From Ampelomyces quisqualis (taxonomy: Eukaryota > Ascomycota > Dothideomycetes > Pleosporales > Phaeosphaeriaceae), in contig JAGTXZ010000018.1 of NCBI GenBank assembly GCA_018398575.1, forward strand, positions 2,046,001 through 2,110,000: a DNA stretch of 64,000 nucleotides, in the 5' to 3' direction. The translations under genes and the position numbers were made by a program. This document shows positions 51,114 through 62,109 of this stretch, piece after piece. Every line of letters begins with the position of its first letter. The stretch's first letter is position 1. The notes under the pieces were generated by a model. The model saw only the letters and a list, made by a program, of their open reading frames with translations, was not told the DNA's origin and searched no databases.

Positions 51114-54100
51114 AGGTTCGAAGTGAGCAAGAGAAGAAGAAAAGATAAGGAAGATGAGGCGATTTAGAGAATCAGCGATGCAGTTATTCTCTGCGCCAGT
51201 CGATGCAGGTGTTTGTTTGGCGTATGAATCATAAGGTACGGGCTACTCAGCTACCCTAGCATAGTTGCGTACGTATGGACTTCGCTTTTAACGCTGAATC
51301 GAGTTCCTAGTACATTGACTATGACATCTGTTTCACTCATGGTGCGCAAGGTCTCTTTTCCCCGAGAATCGTGTAACGACAATGGTAGCGTGTCTCTCCA
51401 CCCTGTGCTGAGAACATCGTTGCAAAGAGGATGTGCGTGCGAAGTATCGTGATCTACAACATCTATACAACGTAATCCACTGCTATCTCATGGAGGGTCA
51501 AAAGCAAGTCTTCGAAGATCATTCCACTTCGACCGTTGTTTATCTGTAGCGAGCGTGTCTGTATCTGCGACCAGGTACCAATAGAAGTAGCAGTGCTGCG
51601 ATGCAATGCAGACATATCCAGGGAGATCTGCTGGAAAGTCTTCTATCTCAGACATATAATCGACCTACGCACAGCGCCAAGGATCGCGCGTGTGGACTGG
51701 TAGAGAATTCGTTGTGATACAATATACGTGCAGGATGTATGCTTCCACGGCACGGGGAAAAGTGTATGCCGTTTGCATTGTGGTACACGTCGTCCGCAGG
51801 ATGCCATGTGACGCTCCTCAGTCTTGTCTCGCACTGCATATGCAAGGACTAGTTTGTTGGAGGCACAGCAGATCAACGACTGAAGACGTCTAAAGTGTAT
51901 AGTCTTATCATTGTCATCAGCTTCATGAAAGATTCTTGTAGGGGAAAATAAGGGCCTTCGTCCGAGCCTAGCAGCCGAAGCGGCATCCTTTTCATAAAGG
52001 GTGGAGATATGTTACCGCCCTCTGGCTGGTCTTCCCACAATCACAGGTGTTTACTCGCGAGCTAACGACGAGATGCAGGGATGGCGAAACTTCTAGGTTG
52101 GTTGCTTTGCGCAGGGAGGTCGTGGTATGTATGCTTCCAATCAACAGAGCGGCCGACGGATCTTGTGAAACACTGAATGTGGAGCCAGTTTCGGAATCAG
52201 GGTAAACAGTCGCAACAAGTCCTGGATGTGCACAATGGCGAGGTCGTTTGCTGGGATATGCCTTGAAATAAGCTCTGATGCGTCGTAGCAGCACGTGGCG
52301 GGATTAGGCGAATTCGATATCGATACGAAGTACACTGCGGGAGAGCCGCCAAGCCCAAATTAGCCAACCATCTCAAGTGATTCCAGTCCAAGATCTCGTT
52401 AGACCCGAATCAAGAAAATCTACGTAGTAAGATTCTAAAATCCTTAACTTCTGTACTACATTTGAGTACCTCTCTACCAACTTATGTTTTTTACAGCAAT
52501 TAATTTAGCGTGGTTGAAATATCATCTTTGTCTCCTAAAACTAATAAAAGATTATGCGTCGGTGACTTTAGAGGCGGTAAAGATGGCGAGTTGTGGGGGT
52601 GGGTAGTACATTTTCCCCTTCAAAGTTCACCGCTGGCTGCGCTGCCGAAAAGAAATTGTGTCGGTTATAAGGCCACATTCGTGACATCACGGAGAGCAAT
52701 GATGTTCAGGGCCGTGGCCCGTGGATATGTTTTGACGATCGAACAGGCTAGCTTCTTGTCATTTGGGGGAGTTGTTGCATAATACGCCTACGAACAACAC
52801 GCCATCACCTGATCACCAAAAAGACACTGCCAGCCAACGAACCTAGCACACGATCTACACTCAAACTAGCTATTCAGATGATAGATCCCAGCTGCGCACG
52901 TCCATCTGCATCCTTGACACAGGTTGACAGATGAGACGTCGCACTCGACCTGATCTACACAGTACACATACAATACAGGCTGTCATCGATCAAAGCTAGA
53001 CAAGGATGCGAGCCGCCGATATAAGGATGTGAAGAGCCTACCTACCCGCTCTTACCAAGCTAACGGGTAGATCGCGCTCAGTTTGGGGGGTCAGGACAGT
53101 TCAAAACTTCACCTTCTTGAGCACATTTTTGGCCCTAAATCTTGGGGAAACCTCCCAAAATTTTGGGCTTCTTCTGTTCCGAGAGATCAAATGAACAACC
53201 ATTGCTTTCTATACAGATTGTTGTGGAGGGAGAATTGTTGCTATCAAAGCTGAAGAGTTGGACGGCTGATCAGTAGGCGCGTCATTGCGGGATGGTACGG
53301 AGTATTGTTAGGCGTGTTAGCATCTCCCAGACGGGAAGTAGACGTGGATCTCCTCCGACCTGGGACCTGTCGCTACGAAAGTGCGCGTCCATATTACTTC
53401 TGGAATCTTGTGAAACATGGCTCTGGGCCTCGCTTGCCAAAACACCAGGAAGACAGACTACCCATTGTTTTCGACGAAATATGATTCGGCGCTCGAAGAG
53501 CCGCTCGCCATTTCGAAACAGTTTACTCTGCTGAAGGGAGACTTTGACCTAGTAATGCGGCAAAGCAGGTGAGCCCATGGGGGAGACGTTACCGCGTACC
53601 CCTACTTCGTACACGAGTAAATTACCACCTCTACCCTTTTTTATTGACCATAACCTAACCCTTATCCCTTTCTCCCTCTACTCTAACCTAACCTCTACTC
53701 GTAGAGAGGTGCTCTGAACTTATCTACTAATGTAGCCTAGACAGCCAGCACCTGAACATTAAAAATTTAGAATCCTTGCTTGATTTAGGTAACAGGAGGC
53801 GTAAAAGATCGTACAAGACGTTATCTTAGGCAGGCGGCAAGAGCGACAGTAACAGCATCATCAAGAGGAGCGCAAGTATCAAGTTACATCACTGCAGTGT
53901 TATGTAAAAATTGATGCTAACTTGGCGGCAATATGTATGTAAAGCACATGTTCTGCGGCAATGAAAATAGTAACACTGACACGACACTCACGATACACAC
54001 AATAGCAAAAAAAAACCCTGAGCATCGCCCCGCAGCTATTTTACTATACCCTGTAGCGCCAGATGTTGCCGAAATGGCGGCACCCTAATGGGAAATACCT

Positions 54101-54504
54101 GGGTGGGTAGTGACATCTCGCAGCGCACAGGAGCGTCCTGGTATTGCCCTCAAGACACTTTTTAACTGAAGGATGCCGCTCATGTAGGGAGTCGGTATCA
54201 CTGACAGTGGCACACATTCATTCCTTCGTGACAAGCTAGCCTTCGTCCATATTCCTTCTACCTACACTCTTTTGTATCTGAAAACGCAGGGTCGTTTACT
54301 TTGTTTCATTCCTCTCACGCCTTTCGAGTTGATCTCACATCGTCATTGCAGAGAAACAGTCTGCGCAGTCAAACCAAACATCTACACATTGTCTCATATT
54401 GTAGTATTTGGTTTCTTTGGATACTTCAGCATCATCACATCCTCCACTTGACATCGATACACCCTACACAAAGAATTTCTACGCCGGAAACGACGAAAAC
54501 TACC
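51114..54504. other. Longest gene-free stretch, partly AT-rich relic sequence
   Basis: About 3.4 kb. Parts around 52430-52560 and 53600-54060 are A/T-rich with many TA steps and no long frames, unlike the coding neighbourhood. A block at 53340-53530 gives a short clean frame (VDLLRPGTCRYESARPYYF) that ends in stops, like a gene remnant. CCTAAC-type short repeats occur at 53650-53690. No terminal repeats, transposase or reverse transcriptase frames are readable. The last ~250 bp is the leader and promoter of the LPMO gene. Confidence 0.5.
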
Positions 54505-55620
54505 ATGTACACGATATCACTATCACTCCTCGCCCTGGTCAGTGCCGCTCAAGCTCATATGAGCCTGTTCTACCCTCCTCCACTTGGAGGAGACGCATCC
54601 ATCAACAAGCAGTCGACTGTCGTCGATCCAGAGTTCAATTTTCCCCTCGGTTGCTGTGGAGAGGATGGCGGCCCTAGCCCGCCCAGCCCTGGTCTCTGCC
54701 GTGGCCATCTCGACAGGTTCGACGTTGAAGAGGCTTCGGTCACCTGGCAAGCCGGTCAAGACGCTCACTTCCAACTCACTAATCACAACTACGACCCCAA
54801 CGCTGTTGGAGGAACCCACTACGGAGGCTCTTGCCAAGTTGGATTCTCTACAGACAAGGGCGCAACCTGGAAGGTCGCTGCGTCCTATCACGGTGCTTGT
54901 CCGCACCATACTGAGGACGGATCGCCTGAAGCTCAGACTTTCGACTTCAAAGTACCTACTGGCATGCCTGAGGGCGACGCCCTCTTCGCCTGGGTTTGGC
55001 TGAACCGCGAACACGAGAGCTACATGAATTGCGCCAAGATCAATATAGGCTCCGGTTCAGGACTTGCACCTCCCAACCCTGCAGTCCCTTCGCAGCCGAT
55101 CGATGCCCAGCCCATGCCCCCTTCTACCAATGTCCAACCCATACCACCTCAGGTGCCAGCTCCCCCCAAATCCGAGGGATATGGAAACACCGATGGATCC
55201 GCCTCCACCGATGACAAGACGCCTTTGATGGCATCCCTCGCGCACCGCCAAGTCAAGCAGGGCGTCCGCAGGTACACGGTCGACGGACACTCTTGCGAAT
55301 GTCGTCGCGAGCCCAGCAACTCTCGCTGCTTCTGCGAGTCCTCCGGATCCAAGGCCGAAGAACGCGCTGCTATTGAGAAGAAGGCTCTTCGCATGCACCG
55401 CCGCACCCTGTACAAACGCGTGGATGCTTGCGACTGGGCTTCTGCTCCCGCCATGCAAGTCTCTTACTTCACTTCCGACGCCACATGTGCTCCCAATGCG
55501 AAGACGCTCACGCCTGAAAGCGACAGTTTTGAGCTCGGTTGGGACGTCAGCTGCGGTGTTGTCCAGGGCGATGGCCAGTACGAAATCAAGATGATGGATT
55601 GCAACATGTATGGCGCCTAG
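54505..55620 (+). CDS. Secreted lytic polysaccharide monooxygenase, AA11-like
   Basis: A single exon of 371 residues from the ATG at 54505; the frame is open further upstream but only this start gives a signal peptide (MYTISLSLLALVSAAQA). Cleavage leaves His18 as the N-terminal copper ligand. The second ligand is probably His105 in GGTHYGGSCQVGFS, the AA11 pattern. FAWVWLNREHESYMNCAKI supplies the axial-face aromatic region. AA11 enzymes oxidatively cleave chitin. After the catalytic domain (~18-183) comes a Pro-rich linker (~185-230), then an unusual Cys-rich module (CECRREPSNSRCFCESSG, VDACDWASAPAMQVSYF, CAPNAKTLTPESDSFELGW) that I do not recognise. The YKR before VDACDW could be a Kex2 site. 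Chitin as substrate is inferred from family. Confidence 0.85.
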   Translation: MYTISLSLLALVSAAQAHMSLFYPPPLGGDASINKQSTVVDPEFNFPLGCCGEDGGPSPPSPGLCRGHLDRFDVEEASVTWQAGQDAHFQLTNHNYDPNAVGGTHYGGSCQVGFSTDKGATWKVAASYHGACPHHTEDGSPEAQTFDFKVPTGMPEGDALFAWVWLNREHESYMNCAKINIGSGSGLAPPNPAVPSQPIDAQPMPPSTNVQPIPPQVPAPPKSEGYGNTDGSASTDDKTPLMASLAHRQVKQGVRRYTVDGHSCECRREPSNSRCFCESSGSKAEERAAIEKKALRMHRRTLYKRVDACDWASAPAMQVSYFTSDATCAPNAKTLTPESDSFELGWDVSCGVVQGDGQYEIKMMDCNMYGA

Positions 55621-56429
55621 TCGCATCGTGTCCGTTGTTCGTCTCAGATCCTTGTCAACATCTTTTTCATTCCTCTTTTCTCTCGCGTACATGGGCTTCG
55701 GTCCCACTGTCCTCTTTTGGTCCATCGATACTGCACATAATCCATGTCTTTTTTGCTTGTACAAAGGTGTATATATCTCATGTTTGGCTTGGAGTTTCCA
55801 AGGGAAAAGAAATATTCATTATCAGAGTGTACATGTGTATGTAGAGAGAAAGAAGGAACCCCGCCGCATTGAATCACCTTTTCGCATTCATCTTCGCAGG
55901 CTCAAACATGAATGTGGTGTTGCCCTCAACCGACAAAGACAGCAGTGAGGCGTAGACAGTCCATCCCTGTCCTACACGAATAACTATGCACAGACAACAC
56001 AGAATCGCCTTGACAGAACAAAGACTTCGAAGTATATTTGGACAGTAGCTGGCCCTATAACATCTACTCATGACCGCAATCGCGAGCCTACGGGGTCCAG
56101 AGCGTGCATCATTCAACCCGTGGCCGTTGTGAAGGCAGTCAAAAAGGGAAAAGAGTAAAAATTACAGCACGTGGAGGGACGATTCTAGCACCAGAACATG
56201 TTCTGGTTACGTGCTGTATGAGAAGTTTGTCAATAGCATAATCCATGTGTACTGTGTAAGATCAAAGTGTAGCTTTGGTAATAAATCCGAGGGGGGAATC
56301 AAGGAATGAATATCTGGAGCGAAGGCCACGATGGCCCTCCAGCAAAAGAAAACTACGTGATTTAGACGACAGTGGAATAAGCGACAAGGGCACACTCAAT
56401 CACACGGAGAAGAGATGATGATCAGTCAT
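55621..56429. other. Convergent intergenic region
   Basis: 809 bp. T-rich 3' UTR of the LPMO gene in the first ~200 bp; nothing recognisable beyond. Confidence 0.45.
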
Positions 56430-57252
56430 TTACGACTTGAAAACGTAAACTACCCAACGATAGTATCCTTCATCGAGGGTATGCCACCTTGGCCAACTCG
56501 GGAGCAGACAAGCAAGAAAGAAATCACAACGCAGGACCAACGATACCAACGGAGCCGAAAAAAAAGTACTAGTCTCGCTGCTACATGCGCAGAGGAAGCT
56601 GCATTTCCACGATGCCCCATTGGCTTTGATATAGGCCTTGCTCCCAGCAATCACAACCTGGAAGTCGAAACGCATGTATTCCGTATTCGTAGCATCCGAC
56701 TTGTGCAGCATGTTTTTCCAAAGCACGCACTTGATCACCGACGAAGCCAATTTGATCCTGCACTTTTGTCCCAAAGTTGAGAGTGGGCGTGCGCTCGAAG
56801 AAAACATGGAAAGCCTCGCAGCGTTTTGTTTTATTACACTGCCAAGCACAGTCATGCGTGCTGTACGTCTCCATCGTGTCGTGGGTGATGTACGTGTCGG
56901 ATATAGAGGATGCGTGTTCGTCTTGGTAGACTTTTCTGTATTCCAGAGGGGTTGGTGCGTCGGGTGCCATGGCTGAGAACTCGGGCATCTGGAGAAAGGC
57001 GAGGGGGGTGTCGGGGAATGGCTGAGGAGCTAAACCGTGTGATTGATGCTCGCATTCTCCTCCGGTAGTGTCTAATTCGTATGGTATGGTTAGACCTGGT
57101 AGTATCGTGTGGAGCGAACCGAATTTAAGAGTGGAGGGAATCGACACGGTAGGCGTTGGTATCCACGTAACGACATCGTTGCCAGAAGCCACAATGCCCA
57201 GAGGAGCGATTGAGAAAACTCCAGCGAGAATTAAATGTGTATTCGAGTACAT
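56430..57252 (-). pseudogene. Frameshifted gene for a secreted PAN/apple-like protein
   Basis: From the ATG at 57252 the frame encodes a signal-peptide-like start (LILAGVFSIAPLGIVASG), then FSAMAPDAPTPLEYRKVYQD and HDCAWQCNKTKRCEAFHVFF. The last of these is the Cys-rich core of a common fungal secreted family. The expected continuation (GQKCRIKLASSVIKCVLW, then FDFQVVIAGSKAYIK) is in another frame. The break is at a run of four A (plus strand TTTT, 56764-56767); one base too many accounts for it. Without correction the frame ends at 56581 (223 residues). The C-terminal part of the family after VVIAGS also looks lost. Either a true pseudogene or an assembly error in a homopolymer. Confidence 0.6.
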
Positions 57253-58608
57253 TTTGGTTGCGATATGGACGGAAGCGGTAAGGTGTTGTGGTGGAGACCA
57301 AGAGGTAGGACGCCATCAAGGCCCGCCGTGGAAAAAGAAAGACATGATGCTGCTTGCAGCTACCCTTCCCAGCCTTATCAAAAAAGATTGCGACAATGAT
57401 ATGATCGTACCTGTATGCTGTGCTCGTTTCGTCGGTGGGGAGTAAGAGCGATGCGTATGCTGGGTACGTCTTGATTGTGTTCGCACAAGTCGAGAAGTCA
57501 GCACTTCCCATGCGTACGAACTATCATGGCTGACAGATGGATGATAACCAATGTCGGGCTAGACATCCGCAGACTCATGGAACTCAACCAAGAGGCAAGA
57601 ATATATTCTGCCATGTTAGCATCCCGGTATGCCGCGATGACTCTTACCTCGATCCGCACGCCAGGATTCATGGCGAGGGAGTGAGCGGGAGGTTTGCAAC
57701 AAGACTAAACAACAACACACGAGGGCTGGGAACGAAAGCAAACAAGACACAATGGTGACATGATGGCGACCGGAATCTGACATGGCAGCAGTCAAGTTCT
57801 TGAATCGTCGCTCTCGATGGGCGCAACAATACCGTGAACCAAGATGGCGGTGCTCCAGCATTTTCTGAGCATGTAGGGTATGTAAATCCCTACCTCTAAA
57901 CCCAAGCATCCTCTACCCATGAATCCACTCCACTCCACTCAATCCACCATAACTCTCAGTGTTCAGGAGCTATCGTCCTCCTCATAGCCATCAAGGGAAA
58001 AAGAATGACCAATCGTCGACATTCCAGTTCCATTCTAGCAGCGCACATGGTGATGTGGAAATTTGGCATACGAGTAGAGCGTAATAATTAATGAAAATAT
58101 TGTCGAGATTAGTGCAAAAAGTAAAGAGTGCGGGGTACAGAGGAGGTAGAGTGGTAGAGGTAGGAGGGTTTGTGCGAGGATGTCGTGCGCATCGGGTCCG
58201 TTGACGACAACTGACGCGAAAAGATAGTCCGGTACGAGAGCAACCCATCTCAACAGGTGAAATTCGAATCCAGCTACATACACTGTGGCCCTCCCTTGCC
58301 GGCGTGGGCCTCGCAATATACACGAGGAGCGGTCCTGTAGCAAATCCCCAAACTCCAACCCATTTCTGGGGTGTCCATGAACAAAGAAAAAGTCGCTATC
58401 GATGAACATTCTCGAAAAGATGCCCCGAAGGTTTCCCAGCTGCAGCCAAACACTGGCCAGCCGGGGTGTAGAATTTGACAAAAGAAATCGTACAATTCGT
58501 GTTTGCAAGACAGTCTACAAGAAGGAAAAAGAACATGCACCGCTCACGTGCTTCAGTTATGCGCTGAACGATGAAAGAAATGCCAGGGAACATACCAGTG
58601 ACTTGGAA
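57253..58608. other. Intergenic, no supported gene
   Basis: About 1.36 kb between two minus-strand genes. Frames of 60-157 codons show no domain. It probably includes the 3' UTR of the bZIP gene near 58500-58608. Confidence 0.5.
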
Positions 58609-60452
58609 CTAGGAGTCAAGCATCGAGGTGAGCGCAGCAACTCTTTGTAGCACTGGCTCAGCAGCAGCAATCCTCCTCTCGAGACGCTCGGCGAGGCGTG
58701 TCTCTTCAGCCTCATCAGATATGATAATGGCGAAGTGAGCGAAATCCTTCTCAGGGTTGGTTAAAAGCATGTTGTGGTTGCCAAGTGGGGGAGAGGGGCC
58801 GGAAACGGAGGCTGAGGGAGCGGGCGATGAGGTGTATAGGTCATCTTCATCTTCATCCTCGACGGGGCCGGTGTAAGCAGGTGTCTCGGACTGAATGGGA
58901 CGCTCGATGACAGGGTAGTCGGGCTTCACCTCGTCAACAGAATATTCATCCTCGGCGTGGAAGACAGCGCTGTAGCCCTTGCCGGACATGGCTTCGGTGT
59001 CGAGCGGGTTGGCGGGACCCTCAGGAAGCTCGAGAACAGCGAAGACGCGGGGCTGCTGAAAGCCGAACCCGTTGTTGACACCCCAGTTACCATTATTGGT
59101 GTTGTTGATGTTGAGCGACGAGAAGTCGAACTGAGTGTCGGGAATAAGGGTCATGCCAACGTGAGTGTTCTCTGGCTGCGAGACGCTGGCGAATTGCTGG
59201 GTCTGGAAAGAAGCCGGTGCAGCGGCGGACACGGGAGGGGTCGAGGTCGATGGCATGGATGCCATGGAGGTCTTGGGCTGGAGGCTCTCTTCACGGGACA
59301 ACTCGTCGAGAAAGGGAGTAAAAGCTTGGTGGCGGAGCAGGCGCTCGATGAAGGCACGCGAACGGGCGTTTTCCTCCCTGAGCAGGCGGTTCTCGGTGCG
59401 GAGATCGTTGGCCTCATTCACCTTGACGGCGACTTCGCCCTCGAGCTGGCCAATGTATTCTGGCCGTTGTTAGCATGATTCCACAATAGTAGGTGATGGA
59501 GGATGTACTGACCCTTGCGTCTGGAACGGAAAGCGCGAGCCGACACCTTGTTGCGGAGCTGGCGGCGCTCCTTTGAGCTAAGCTTCTTGCCCTCCTCCGA
59601 GGCCAGCAGCCTCTCGTCCTCATCCATGTCCTCCTCGTCCTTCTTGGCGCGGATGATGTGGGGAAGGAGGTCGTGGCGGCCGTCGCCCATGGACGAGGCG
59701 GCGCTCTGGCTGTTTGCTCGGATCTGTGCAACGACGCGGGCAATGGTCTCCTCGGTGCGGGCGTCGGATAGAGGGCTGGAGGTTTTGCGGCCGGCCGGGG
59801 CTGCGTGGGGACGAGACTGTTGTTGTTTTTGTTGTTGTGCTTGTCGCTGGAGGGCCATCTGTTGTGCCTGGCGTTGCTGCTGTGCCTGTGCCTGCGCTTG
59901 AGCCTTGGCGAGGGCGGCCTGCTGGTGCATACCGGGCCAGACCCTGACCTGGGGCGCGTCCTCGATCGACGACGGGTCAATAAAGTCGTCCTGGGCATTG
60001 TCGTTGTGGACCATGTAGTTGGGCTGCTGGAAGTCCATGCCGCCCAAGGCCATGTTCGAGTCCATGGGCAGGCCTGTGTTCCAGCAGCCGGCGTCCACCA
60101 TGGACGAGTCGCCCATGATGCTCATCTCGTCGATGCCGGTGGACGAGAAGCCGAAGCCGGAGCTGTAGGCGGCGTTGAGGCCGGCGATGGAGCCCGAGGG
60201 CAGGCCCGTCTGCTGCTTGAAGCGCTCATACTCGTGGCTGGGCTTGGCGGGGGTCTGCAGGTCGTCGTCGATGTTTGTGCTCGTGGGGCTGGTCATGGTC
60301 GAGGGGGCGCTGGCCTCGCGCTTCAGGCTGGCGGGCGTGGGCGACGGCAGCTGGCTGAAGTCGAAGAACTCGGTCTCCGGGTCGATGCATGGGTTCGAGT
60401 GCGGGTTGTAGGACGGCGGCATCATGATGGCGGGCTGCACGGCGGTGGCCAT
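58609..60452 (-). CDS. bZIP transcription factor
   Basis: Exons 60452-59513 and 59459-58609 (53-nt intron, GCTAAC branch) give 596 residues. The basic region is KERRQLRNKVSARAFRSRRK with the N-x7-R signature at Asn301 and Arg309. The intron lies directly after it, and the zipper (EYIGQLEGEVAVKVNEANDL, RTENRLLREENARSRAFIER) starts exon 2. N-terminal activation-type sequence is acidic and Ser/Thr/Pro-rich with ETEFFDFSQLPSPTPASLKR. A Gln/Ala-rich tract lies at ~180-220. The C-terminus has an amphipathic helix (RLAERLERRIAAAEPVLQRV). It resembles the fungal LziP/IDI-4-type group more than Atf1, AP-1-like or HapX, but that placement is from memory. It is nuclear; target genes are unknown. Confidence 0.85.
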
Positions 60453-62109
60453 TGCGGAGGTGGTTGCTCGCTGGGGAGTTGCTGGGCGTGGTGTGGGGAT
60501 CCTGAGGCAGACGGGTCGAGGTGTAGTGTTGCGCAGGTCTGGCGGGTGACAGGAGTGGTTAGCCCGCTAGGGAGTCGTCGTCAGCTCGTTTCTGGCTGCC
60601 GGGGCTGCCGGGGCTGCCGGGGGTGTGGCTGAGCGCTGGGAACAGCTGCGTCGTGTTGGCCGTCGGTGGTGAATAATGGGAGATGGAGTACTCGGTGCTG
60701 GGTAGCGGACAGTGGGTGTGGACGGGGTGGGTGCAAGAGCGTGTGGTGATGCAGCGTGGTGTCGCGCTCTTCATGTGCTGCCGGGGGCGTTTCAAGAGGC
60801 AGCGAGGCAGTGTTGACCGAAATAGCAGACGGCCTACCAGCTACAGTATTCCGAGCGTCGATCGCTACTCCATGCCGGCTGTGAAGCTCCGCTGTCCGCC
60901 CGGCTGTCCTTGTTTCGGCGCCTTCTTTGTGTATCTAGAATCTACCCTGTTCATGCTGCCCAGCTGCCCAGTGCCATGCACCGGCGGCGCCCACCAAACT
61001 GCCGACACCGACCGTCTGAGGCTGTGCACACACATCGGGTTAGTGTCGCGAGCCCGCCAAGACGTCTCCACCAGCACCAGCCTACACTACATACTTGCCA
61101 GCAATCCGATCGTGCCCCTTGGGGCTTGGAGGCAGGAGGCACTCTTGGACTTGAACCCGGCGAGACAGGCGACGCAGGCACGCAAGTGACTACATACACA
61201 GTACATGCCACAGTTTCCGGCCGAAGCCTGGGCGGGGGGAGGAGGCAGATGTATGGCTGTTTTACCGCTCTGACTTGCTGAATGCGCATAACATGACAAG
61301 GTCTCTGTTTCAACACCTGGCAACTCCTGCCAAGACTCTCATCAGAGACTTATTGCATGTAGTAGGCCTCGACGGTCGACCGCAACGTCTCATTGTCAGC
61401 TTACATGCCAAGAATCTGCAACGGCGTTGGCATTCAGCTCCGCCGCAAGTCCGCCCGCTTTCATATTGCTCTCTTGGCGGCTTGGCTTTGACAAGGCGTC
61501 CGGCGCCCGCTCACCCCTTCCACCGGCATCCCAGCTTCATTTTCCGGACCAGCATCTGCAGTTCTGTCTCTGCCACTGTTGCACCAGCCGCCGCGGTGCT
61601 CCAACACCTGGGTCCCAGAGCCCAAACGTGCCTTGCGACCAATGAATGCATCTTGTCCAAAGACCGTGATTCCCAACTCAGACTGGTGCGTGGCTGGCAG
61701 TGCACTCCGCCACAACAACATCGTCACCCCACGCCTGCACAACAACAAACACCACTTGTGTAGACGTTCGAGCCCTGAAAACGGGAACGAGTGCTTCTTG
61801 CACAGCCGCGCGGTATACGCAACAACTCGCGGTGCTATTTTCAGCTAGCCTAATGTACACATCCCCCTTCCCATCGTCTTCAAACCAGCCGCACCTACTC
61901 TCTCTCCCAAAAAATGCCATGTCGCGCCATCTTTGCCTTGGTAGCGGAAAACAGAACGATCCGTTGCTTAAGACGAACAATGTTGGGACCATGTTGTTTT
62001 GATGATACGTGCGTTGGGCAACATGTCTTTACAGGGAGGATATGTGGTATTGGTACATGTACAACGTCATGTACAGTAAAGCCTTCTCCTATCGTGTCAA
62101 TGCGCGCCC
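60453..62109. other. Upstream region of the bZIP gene, long
   Basis: About 1.66 kb. It holds a 9-nt repeat (60594-60622) and CT-rich tracts, but no supported gene. A long bZIP leader with upstream ORFs is possible; the region carries several short ATG-started frames on the minus strand. Confidence 0.5.
60594..60622. repeat. Short GGCTGCCGG tandem repeat
   Basis: Three perfect copies of a 9-nt unit about 145 bp upstream of the bZIP start codon, in GC-rich surroundings. Confidence 0.8.

Noticed and set aside
53640..53700. Telomere-like CCTAACCC stretches
   Set aside because: The units are irregular and mixed with CTCTAC and TTATCCC; no array of TTAGGG/CCCTAA is present.
56720..56770. A 34-nt GT-AG intron that could rejoin the two frames of the PAN-like gene
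   Set aside because: It is shorter than any intron in the window and would delete family-like sequence (KCRIKLASSVI) that is present in the second frame; a one-base frameshift explains the data better.
59805..60632. 275-codon plus-strand frame rich in Gly/Val/Leu
   Set aside because: Antisense of the bZIP coding sequence; composition follows from the Gln/Ala-rich codons on the other strand.
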